A stretch of 18,980 bases of DNA from positions 32,617 to 51,596 of the forward strand of contig DBQI01000044.1 of NCBI GenBank assembly GCA_002305165.1, written 5' to 3'. The notes under the pieces are model-generated. The model saw nothing but the letters and a program-made list of their open reading frames with translations. It was not told the DNA's origin and ran no database searches. Each line of letters starts with the position of its first letter. Position 1 is the first letter of the stretch. The translations under genes were made by a program, and so were the position numbers. Positions 1 to 6,778 of the stretch are shown here, piece by piece. The stretch is from Armatimonadetes bacterium UBA1398 (GTDB lineage: Bacteria > Armatimonadota > Zipacnadia > UBA1398).

Positions 1-777
1 ATCGACCACGCGATGCCCGCGGAGTATGGGGTGGTCGGGCGCGTGGTCCGAGGCGCCTCCATGCCCGGTGACCACCTGCTGCTCTACTCCGACGATGGCG
101 CCGCCTCTCCCGTGGAGGCCCTGAGAGCGGAGCGGATCGAGCAGGGCCCCGAGCCTCGGGACGACGTCTGGGCAGTCCATCTGAAGGTCCGGGTGCACCG
201 GTATGGGCCTATGGGGGGCGCTTCCCCGCGGCTGGAGGTCTCCACCGGGCAGCTGCTGCTTGGGTTCACCGAGGGGCAGGCCCCGCTGAGACAGGTCGCC
301 GCCAAGGAGCTCACTGACCTCCTCGAGGCACGTGGCCTGCAGGCCATCTCGGAGGAGGACGCAAGCGACATCCTCGACCACGTCGCGGCGGGTGAGGAGG
401 CGCGCGCCATGGACCTCGTCAGCCAGGCTCGCGAAGGTGTGCCCGATCCCGAGTTGCTAAGCGTGGTCCGACGCATGAGGCGCATCCTGCGGCCCGATGC
501 CAAGGACTATGCGAGCCAGTGCTTCATCGCCACCGCGGCGTGCGGCGCGGTGGACCACCCCGATGTCTCGGCTCTGCGTCTCTTCCGCGACGGTGTTCTG
601 CTCCGGGGCGCGGCGGGACGGCGGGCGGTCGCCGCCTACGTCCACTTCTCCCCGCCGCTCGCCCGCTGGATCGCCCGGAGACCGTTCTGGCGGGCGGCCG
701 TCCGCCTCTTGATCGTCCGCCCGGCGGCGTGGTTCGCACGCCGCGTAACTCCTGGGCCGCAAGGGCCTGAAAGGTGA
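1..777 (+). CDS. CFI-box C-terminal domain protein (5' end outside window)
   Basis: The reading frame is open to the first base, so the protein may start upstream. Within the window the first ATG is at 13, without a visible ribosome binding site, and a second ATG is at 61. Counting from 13, residues 1-160 are charged and match no family I recognise. Residues 170-178 read CFIATAACG, the hallmark of the CFI-box C-terminal domain. About 65 residues follow with the usual pattern: an LRLFRD-type stretch, then HFSPPLARWIARRP at about 211-224, and a hydrophobic basic tail ending near 245. The family domain is known as a recurring C-terminal module on otherwise unrelated bacterial proteins; I know of no established function. 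The stop lies 8 bases before the chosen start of the SMP-30 gene, so the two are probably cotranscribed. Domain assignment is confident; function is unknown. Confidence 0.8.
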   Translation: MDHAMPAEYGVVGRVVRGASMPGDHLLLYSDDGAASPVEALRAERIEQGPEPRDDVWAVHLKVRVHRYGPMGGASPRLEVSTGQLLLGFTEGQAPLRQVAAKELTDLLEARGLQAISEEDASDILDHVAAGEEARAMDLVSQAREGVPDPELLSVVRRMRRILRPDAKDYASQCFIATAACGAVDHPDVSALRLFRDGVLLRGAAGRRAVAAYVHFSPPLARWIARRPFWRAAVRLLIVRPAAWFARRVTPGPQGPER

Positions 778-785
778 TGCCCCTC

Positions 786-2309
786 ATGGGACTCGCGATG
801 ACGGCAATCACGCTCGGCACCCTCTCCACGGTGACCCTCGCCCCCATGCCATCGGGCTATGAACTCGCCGTGAGCATCGACGGGACCGAGGGCTCCCTCG
901 AACGGGTCGAAGCCCGGCCTTCGAGCGAGTGGAACCTCGCCGACGGCCGGCTCAACATCACCGCGATCGGGACCCAGGGCGCGGTGCGCTCACCCTTCAG
1001 CTACGTGACGCTACCCGGCTACTGGGTGGGTGATCTCGTGCTCACATTCCGCGCCCGCTGCCACACCGCTCCCGAGGTGATGGGTAGGGACGTCTGCGCG
1101 ATCTTCGGCTGGTCTGACGACATGCACTACACCTACGTGCACTTCTCCAACTTCACCGACGCGATCCATAACGCCATCTTGAAGGTAGACGGAGCGGATC
1201 GCGCCCCCTTGCCGCCGGCCGCCGAGCCCAGGGCGGAGCTGACCGGCGCTGGCTGGCACAGCTTCCGGGTGGAGCGCACCATGGCGGATGGCATGATCCG
1301 CGGCTATGTGGACAACAGTGACACCCCGTGCCTCGTCGCTCGCGACCCCGAGCCGTGGGCCGGCAGGGTCGGCCTGGGCTCCTTCGATGACCTCGCCAGC
1401 TTCGATGACATCCGACTCTATGTCCGAACCGACCGGACGACTCTCGATGACATCCTCGCCCCTGGGGCCCAGGTGCGGCAGCTGGCCACTGGGTTCGTCT
1501 TCACCGAGGGGCCATCGTGGGACGCGCGCGAGGGGCTACTCAAGTTCTCGGACATCCCCTCCAACCGCATCAACACCCTCACTCCCGAGGGCGAGGTCGG
1601 GGTCTTCGTGGAGCCCAGCGAGCAGACCAACGGGACCTTCTACGACGCGCGCGATGGCAGCTTGCTGGGCTGTCGCCATTGGGCCCGTGACGTGGTGCGG
1701 TATGCGCCGGGTGGCGTGGCCACCGTCCTTGCGGACACTTACCGGGGCGGCAAGTTCAACAGTCCCAACGACTGCGTTCTGACCCCGACGGGGGCCATCT
1801 TCTTCACCGACCCCGCCTACGGTCTGGGCGACAGACCCTCGGAGCAGAGCGTCGAGGCCGTCTACCGCCTCGACCCCTCGGGAGAGGTCAGCCGCGTCAT
1901 CGACGATATGACGAAGCCGAACGGCATCTACATCAGCCCCGATGGTCGGTGGCTCTATGTCGCCGACTCCATTGACCAGACCATCAAGGCGTACCGAGTC
2001 GGCGCGGACGGATCCTGCTCGGATGGCCGCGTGTTGGGTGAGCTGAGGGCGGAGGAGGAGGGCGTGCCCGACGGTATGACCATGGACACCCATGGGCGCA
2101 TCTATTGTACGGGTTCCGGTGGGGTCTGGGTGTTTGGTCCCCAGGGCGAGCTGATCGGCCGCATCCTGGTGCCCGAGCCACCGGCCAACTGCACCTTCGG
2201 CGGTCGGCACCTGTCCACGCTGTACATGACGGCTCGCAGCTCCGTCTATGCCGTGGAGACCCGCGCGACGGGGTTCATGCCCCCGGTCACGGCGTCGGGC
2301 GCAGAATGA
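786..2309 (+). CDS. Exported SMP-30/gluconolactonase-like protein with N-terminal beta-sandwich domain
   Basis: Probably a secreted lactonase or related metal-dependent hydrolase. ATG 786 is chosen because AAAGGTG (770-776) lies 9 bases upstream. GTG 774 and ATG 777 overlap the previous stop and are too close to this site. Residues 1-20 form a hydrophobic signal peptide. Residues about 25-215 look like a concanavalin-type beta-sandwich of the laminin-G/DUF1080 kind (GDLVLTFRAR, GWHSFRVER, GRVGLGSFDD). Residues about 230-495 are a six-bladed SMP-30 propeller. The expected metal ligands are visible: Glu241 in FTEGPSWD, Asn328 in SPNDCV, Asn379 in KPNGIYISPD and Asp429 in VPDGMTMD. The protein is 507 residues, against about 300 for plain SMP-30 enzymes, and the extra length is the N-terminal domain. 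The substrate could be a sugar lactone or another ester. The 3' end overlaps the convergent GH42-like gene by 23 bases. Confidence 0.9.
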   Translation: MGLAMTAITLGTLSTVTLAPMPSGYELAVSIDGTEGSLERVEARPSSEWNLADGRLNITAIGTQGAVRSPFSYVTLPGYWVGDLVLTFRARCHTAPEVMGRDVCAIFGWSDDMHYTYVHFSNFTDAIHNAILKVDGADRAPLPPAAEPRAELTGAGWHSFRVERTMADGMIRGYVDNSDTPCLVARDPEPWAGRVGLGSFDDLASFDDIRLYVRTDRTTLDDILAPGAQVRQLATGFVFTEGPSWDAREGLLKFSDIPSNRINTLTPEGEVGVFVEPSEQTNGTFYDARDGSLLGCRHWARDVVRYAPGGVATVLADTYRGGKFNSPNDCVLTPTGAIFFTDPAYGLGDRPSEQSVEAVYRLDPSGEVSRVIDDMTKPNGIYISPDGRWLYVADSIDQTIKAYRVGADGSCSDGRVLGELRAEEEGVPDGMTMDTHGRIYCTGSGGVWVFGPQGELIGRILVPEPPANCTFGGRHLSTLYMTARSSVYAVETRATGFMPPVTASGAE

Positions 2310-4320
2310 AGCTGGTTCGGAAGGCGGGAAGGTCGAACTCGATGGCGCCGCCCCGTCGGCGCCAGGATACCGACACGGGGATGAGATCCGCGTAGGCCTC
2401 GTAGCTCCGCGCCGGGCCTTCGCGCAGGATCAGCTTCCCGCCCTGGGCTGACTGGTCGCCGTGGTTGACCAGGTAGGCCGCAGGGCCGGAGGGGCCCTCC
2501 AGGCGTACGCCGCGCACCTCCGGCGGCGCCCCAATGACGCTGAGGGGCGGCTCCAAGCCCGCGTTGGCGAGGGCTCTCTCGAGTCGGCGGAGCGCCTGTT
2601 CGACGACGCCGATGGACGGAGGATCCCACATCGTCATCGGGGGAGTATCCCCCGCGTCGCCACGACGCCACGTGCGCGGCGCCGCCCTGCGTCCGTAGTC
2701 GGGCAGGGATACCATTCCGCCGATCGACCTCGCCGTCGGTGGAGTGTGTCGGCCCGCATCATCCGAGACCGCGAAGCGCCCGCCTGAGATCAGCGTTCCA
2801 TCCTCCTCGGCGTAGCGCCGGAGCCCCTCCAACGCCTGGCGGCCGATCGCCGCGCAGTCTGGCAGCAGCACCCAGTCGTACCGCTCGGCATCCAGACCGC
2901 CATCGGCGACCTCGTCCAGCGTGACGACATCGACGGTATGACTGCCGTACTCCAGCAGCCGGTACCAGCCGATGAAGCTATCGACCCGGTTGGGGGCGCT
3001 GGCTCGCGTCGCCGGGCCGACCCCGGGAGTCGCGGGGAGGAAGGGATCGACGATGGCCGCGCGTGGCGCCGGCCTCAGCCCGTCCACGAGTTCCAGCGCC
3101 CGCTGGCCGCTCGTGATCATCCCGCGTATCTCATCGAGCGGCCAGTCTGGGTGGAAGTTGAAGTCCTCTGCGCCATTCCAGCAGCAGTAGACCAACCCCG
3201 ATGCCCCATGCTGGACGGCGGCGTGGGTCGCTCGCTCCATGGTCATGGGGCCCGCCTTCACCCCGTCGGCGAAGTCGAGCAGATCCAGCACCCACAGGGG
3301 CTTGCCGTACTTGCGCGCCAGATCGAGCCCTCCCGTGATCCGCTGTGTGTCGCCGCCTGCCACGGGAAGCTGCATCCCGATGATGTCCACGTGGTTCGCG
3401 GTGCGGGCGGTCAGCGCCGGGTCCACGGCCGACCATTGGGCGTAGTCCCACTCCGCGAGGTGGGCCCATGTGAGCGTCAGGAAGCTCACCCGTGGGCGCG
3501 ACGGGTCGACTCGCGCCGTGCGGCGAGCGAGGGCATCGACCTCCGATGCCGCGAGCTCGGACCAGTACCGATGCCAGTCCCTCGCCGCGGCCACGAGGCC
3601 GCTACCCGCGAAGGGCCGTGACAGCACGTACGCGCGCCGCTCCATGCCGTCCGCGTTCCAGAGATCCACGCCGTCGATGAAGGGGGGCTGGACGAGGGAG
3701 AGCTCCGTGGGCTCCGTGCCCCACGCCGCTGCGAGAGCCTCGGGAGAGCCGTACCGGGTCGTCAGCCACTGCCGGAACTCGGCGACCTCCGCCTCCGCGT
3801 ACCGGTACTCCGGCGGGAACCACCATTCGATCCCCGGTACGTACCACGCGATCGTGTGCTGGGGGTCGGCTCGTGCGAGGAACTCGGCGAGGGCAAGCAG
3901 GAGCCGCTCCTGCGCATCCAGGAACACCGGCGATCGCGTCGACGGGATCCCGCTGGGGTGGCCCCCGGTGCCTCGAGTGATCTCCCCCGCCTCCGCAACC
4001 CGCTCTCGGAGCCACGGCGGGGCGCAGAAGGGGTTGCACTCCAGAATCAGTGCGAGCACAAAGCCGCCTTCGCGAGCGACTGAGAGCTGCCGCTCGAGAG
4101 CGTCGAACTCAAACCGTCCCTCCTCGGGCTCGATCACCGCCCACGGAGCGCGCGCCATCATCATGGCGACGCCTGAGTCGGCAACCAGGTCTGTGCCTAC
4201 ATCCACGAAGGGGTAGTGCCAGATGAAGCCTACCGGCGGATCCGCTGCGGCGGGGAGGCACGCAGTCAGCAGCACAAGGGGAACGAGCCGACTTGCCGAG
4301 GGAATACGGGAAGCGTTCAC
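2287..4320 (-). CDS. GH42-like TIM-barrel protein (beta-galactosidase family, atypical nucleophile)
   Basis: A 677-residue exported protein resembling glycoside hydrolase family 42. The start is GTG 4320, with no clear ribosome binding site, 7 bases after the lipoprotein stop, so translational coupling is likely. Residues 1-27 are a signal peptide; LTAC at 18-21 also fits a lipobox. The barrel spans about 30-410. Residues 158-201 follow the GH42 A-domain pattern, ending EFRQWLTTRYGSPEALAAAWGT. Glu165 (GIEWW) sits where the acid/base Glu of the usual NE motif falls, with Ile replacing Asn. At the beta-7 position, where families read KPFWVMEQ, this protein reads KPLWVLDL, so Asp346 replaces the nucleophile Glu. 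Residues about 420-520 resemble the GH42 trimerisation domain (YDWVLLPDCAAIGRQALEGL, GTLISGGR). It may be a non-hydrolytic or altered enzyme. Family call is good; activity uncertain. Confidence 0.85.
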   Translation of the reverse strand: MNASRIPSASRLVPLVLLTACLPAAADPPVGFIWHYPFVDVGTDLVADSGVAMMMARAPWAVIEPEEGRFEFDALERQLSVAREGGFVLALILECNPFCAPPWLRERVAEAGEITRGTGGHPSGIPSTRSPVFLDAQERLLLALAEFLARADPQHTIAWYVPGIEWWFPPEYRYAEAEVAEFRQWLTTRYGSPEALAAAWGTEPTELSLVQPPFIDGVDLWNADGMERRAYVLSRPFAGSGLVAAARDWHRYWSELAASEVDALARRTARVDPSRPRVSFLTLTWAHLAEWDYAQWSAVDPALTARTANHVDIIGMQLPVAGGDTQRITGGLDLARKYGKPLWVLDLLDFADGVKAGPMTMERATHAAVQHGASGLVYCCWNGAEDFNFHPDWPLDEIRGMITSGQRALELVDGLRPAPRAAIVDPFLPATPGVGPATRASAPNRVDSFIGWYRLLEYGSHTVDVVTLDEVADGGLDAERYDWVLLPDCAAIGRQALEGLRRYAEEDGTLISGGRFAVSDDAGRHTPPTARSIGGMVSLPDYGRRAAPRTWRRGDAGDTPPMTMWDPPSIGVVEQALRRLERALANAGLEPPLSVIGAPPEVRGVRLEGPSGPAAYLVNHGDQSAQGGKLILREGPARSYEAYADLIPVSVSWRRRGGAIEFDLPAFRTSFILRPTP

Positions 4321-4327
4321 GAGGACT

Positions 4328-4501
4328 CTAGGGGGCGCGAGACGGTGCGGGAACGGCCTGCGCGACAGTCTCGTCGACCGCGCACGGGGTGCCCACGGCG
4401 GTGCGACCCTCCGGGTAGATGCCGCTGGCGCAGCCGGTGGCGGCTACCGCAAGGAGGGCTGCCGCGGCTAGAAGCAGCCTCGCCCAGGCTCTTCGGTCCA
4501 T
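4328..4501 (-). CDS. Small lipoprotein, 57 residues
   Basis: A short gene easily missed. ATG 4501 is preceded by a strong ribosome binding site, GGAGGAG (4509-4515), with 7 bases between. The protein begins MDRRAWAR, then has a leucine/alanine-rich hydrophobic core and ATG-Cys24, a typical lipoprotein signal peptide and lipobox. Only about 34 residues remain after processing. They include a second cysteine (Cys40) and a proline/alanine-rich tail. The stop is TAG at 4328-4330, 7 bases before the GH42-like start, so the gene may serve partly to couple translation of that gene. I recognise no family, so its function is unknown. A longer frame in the same phase exists upstream, but it runs inside the DUF5010 gene and has no comparable start signal. 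Confidence 0.7.
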   Translation of the reverse strand: MDRRAWARLLLAAAALLAVAATGCASGIYPEGRTAVGTPCAVDETVAQAVPAPSRAP

Positions 4502-4508
4502 CCGATCT

Positions 4509-4515
4509 CTCCTCC
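4509..4515 (-). promoter_or_regulatory. Ribosome binding site fixing the small lipoprotein start
   Basis: On the minus strand this reads GGAGGAG, 7 bases before ATG 4501. It is what separates the 57-residue lipoprotein from the longer open frame extending into the neighbouring gene. Confidence 0.75.
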
Positions 4516-4613
4516 ACACGCCAGAGTACGGAGGCGACCCTGTCCGACATCCGCTGGCTCTTTCAGGGCTTCCGCCGGCGTTTCCTGCCCGAAACCGAAC
4601 GTTGGCGCCCTCT

Positions 4614-6146
4614 TCAGCGCGCCTCAGGCTGTCCAAGCAATCGCACGCGCACCTCGGCGATGGCCGGTAGGCCTCCCTCGATGACGAGGCGGAGGTCAGC
4701 GCGATTGCAGCGATCGCCGAACCGCATGTCATCCAGCTGGAATGTAACCCGTCGCCATCCCTCGGAAGTCGATGGCGGCAGGGAGGGGCCCGACTTGAAC
4801 GCGCCCGCCCGCACACTGGCCGTGAGGTCCAAGCTGTCGTACTCGATCCATCCTCGCTGGTACCCGCCGTCCCAGTAGGTGAGCTCCAGTTCGACCGGCC
4901 CCATCGGCGCGTCGAAGGCGAAGCTGCGGTCCACGTTCACGTAGATGAACCGTCCGTCGCGCGTGGGATCGCTCTCTAGGCACATCCGTCCGTCGAGGCG
5001 TCCGCCCCTCACCGGACCATCGGCAGCGTCGCGGACCTCTATGCCGCGGCTCCCCAGTGGCCGCCACGAGACCTCGCAGGCCCCCGTGTACGGCCCTGTC
5101 GGCGGGCGGTAGACGCCGGATCGCCAGAGAGCGGCGTACTGCCGGGTCAAGTGCACATAGCGGTAGCCGTGCTCGGCCGTTGGCGCAACCTCGGTACCCT
5201 CGTGCAGCTCGTTCCAGGTCTCCACCATCACCAGCCGCGGACGAACGGCCGGGTGTCGTGCCAGGAGGCTCTCCCAGCCACGCTGGTAGAACGCTCCGCC
5301 CTCCCGGTCCACGATGAGCGGCTCCCGGTGTGGCACCGCGCTATGGTCGTAACCCGGTCCGACGGCGGCCGTCGTGTTCAGGATCGGCCCTAAGGCGCCG
5401 CCCCACGAGATGACATCGTCCGCCTCCCCAGGCCAGTCCTGGTTCTTGATGATGTGGAGCCCGACGCCGAAGTCACCTCGGAACCGATCCTTCGCGTATC
5501 CGAAGAGGTCCGCTCCTACCCGTTCCGCGTAGCCGGCGCCGTAGAGGATCACGATGGGATTCCCGTCGATCCGGGCCCACGCCCGCGGCGGGATCAGGGA
5601 GAAGAAGTCGCGGATGGTCTCGTAGAACCACTCCTTGCCCCACTCCGCCGTCAGGTCAACCTTGCGTTCATGTTGGTTCGTCTGAAGGGTGCTTGTGTCG
5701 TAAAACATGCCCACAGGCATGACAGTCTCGCCCCGCTTGAGTTGCCCTTCGACCAACTCCGCCAGGGTCCGAGCTCCGATGTTGCTCCAGGCGAGCTGCC
5801 GCGCGTTGTGATGGTCCGAGTCATCCATCCCCGGCAGGCCACAGTAGACTAGGGCCATGAAGTCGATCCCCGCCAGTCGCATCGTCTCGATCTGCCGCGC
5901 CCACCATTCGACGCGGTCGTACGAGTAGTCCCCGCCACGGTACAGGGGGTGGTCCGTGAGCGCGTCGGAGCCATCGTAGTCGAACCAGTGCTTACCCGTG
6001 CTCTGCTTGTACCAGTAGAAGAAGTGGGTGCCCACCACCGGCTCGTCGCTTCGGAAGGTGGGAGCGTCCGCGTGGTCGGCGGGCACGAGCCCAGTGTAAG
6101 GGCCCGCGGGCAGCGCGAGGGCGAGCAGGCATGGCAATAGCGGCAT
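4614..6146 (-). CDS. DUF5010/GH99-like TIM-barrel glycosidase-like protein
   Basis: A 510-residue protein resembling DUF5010 and GH99/GH71-like proteins. ATG 6146 has an ideal GGAGGT site (6154-6159) 7 bases upstream. The N-terminus is a short hydrophobic stretch without positive charges (MPLLPCLLALALPAG), so the signal peptide is weak but plausible. Barrel features include VGTHFFYWY near 38-46, RLAGIDFMALVYCG near 90-103 and NPIVILYG near 196-203. WNELHEGTE at 311-319 matches the NEWHEGTQ motif of GH99 enzymes, and Glu313 and Glu316 have the same spacing as the two GH99 catalytic glutamates, which act on alpha-mannosides in characterised members. Residues about 355-505 form a C-terminal beta-sandwich, possibly carbohydrate-binding. 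It sits 66 bases downstream of apt with no terminator seen between. Family call moderately sure; substrate unknown. Confidence 0.8.
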   Translation of the reverse strand: MPLLPCLLALALPAGPYTGLVPADHADAPTFRSDEPVVGTHFFYWYKQSTGKHWFDYDGSDALTDHPLYRGGDYSYDRVEWWARQIETMRLAGIDFMALVYCGLPGMDDSDHHNARQLAWSNIGARTLAELVEGQLKRGETVMPVGMFYDTSTLQTNQHERKVDLTAEWGKEWFYETIRDFFSLIPPRAWARIDGNPIVILYGAGYAERVGADLFGYAKDRFRGDFGVGLHIIKNQDWPGEADDVISWGGALGPILNTTAAVGPGYDHSAVPHREPLIVDREGGAFYQRGWESLLARHPAVRPRLVMVETWNELHEGTEVAPTAEHGYRYVHLTRQYAALWRSGVYRPPTGPYTGACEVSWRPLGSRGIEVRDAADGPVRGGRLDGRMCLESDPTRDGRFIYVNVDRSFAFDAPMGPVELELTYWDGGYQRGWIEYDSLDLTASVRAGAFKSGPSLPPSTSEGWRRVTFQLDDMRFGDRCNRADLRLVIEGGLPAIAEVRVRLLGQPEAR

Positions 6147-6212
6147 GGGTGTTACCTCCAGGCATTGGCGGCTCGGACTCGCGTTGAGAAGGGCTCCGCA
6201 GACGCCTGCGGG

Positions 6213-6752
6213 CTATTCCCCCGCGCCGAAACGCACCAAGCTCTCGAAATCGTACCTGCGCAGCTTGGCCGCGCCGTTCAGGAATGTGAGCTCGATGAGG
6301 AAACCACATCCGGCCACTACAGCGCCCGTTCGCTCCACGAGCTCGCAGGCTGCGCACGCCGTGCCACCGGTCGCGAGAAGATCGTCGATGATGACCACCC
6401 TCTCGCCAGGACCGAAGGCGTCGCGGTGAACCTCGATCTCCGCCGTCCCGTACTCGAGCTCATAGGAGGCCTTGATCGTATCCCAGGGCAGCCTGCCAGC
6501 CTTACGGACGGGCACGAAGGGGATCCCCAGGGCCATCGCTACCGGCGCGCCGAGGATGAAGCCGCGCGATTCGATACCGGCGATCACCTGCGCCTCCCGC
6601 GCCCTCACATACGCGCTCAGGGCTGCCACAGCGGTGCTCAGCAGGCCGGGATCCCTCAGAACAGGGGTGATGTCCTTGAACAGCACACCGGGCACGGGGA
6701 AGTCCGGCACGTTACGTATCGCGGCCTTGATGCTTAGAATCTCGTCAGCCAT
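6213..6752 (-). CDS. apt: Adenine phosphoribosyltransferase
   Basis: Converts adenine and phosphoribosyl pyrophosphate to AMP and pyrophosphate in purine salvage, in the cytoplasm. The protein is 179 residues, the usual length. The N-terminus has the family pattern IRNVPDFPVPGVLFKDITP (12-30), followed by AGIESRGFILGAPVA (58-72). The PRPP-binding motif VVIIDDLLATGGT is intact at 119-131. ATG 6752 has AGGAG at 6760-6764, 7 bases upstream. The gene lies 26 bases after the GHL10 gene and 66 bases before the DUF5010 gene on the same strand, so a housekeeping salvage gene is embedded among genes for secreted barrel proteins. The sequence shows no truncation or altered motif. Confidence 0.97.
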   Translation of the reverse strand: MADEILSIKAAIRNVPDFPVPGVLFKDITPVLRDPGLLSTAVAALSAYVRAREAQVIAGIESRGFILGAPVAMALGIPFVPVRKAGRLPWDTIKASYELEYGTAEIEVHRDAFGPGERVVIIDDLLATGGTACAACELVERTGAVVAGCGFLIELTFLNGAAKLRRYDFESLVRFGAGE

Positions 6753-6778
6753 GCGGTCACTCCTAGCGTGATTGGGGT

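Noticed and set aside
4502..4816. Upstream extension of the small lipoprotein frame
   Set aside because: It overlaps the DUF5010 gene out of phase, whereas ATG 4501 has a strong ribosome binding site and opens directly into a signal peptide.
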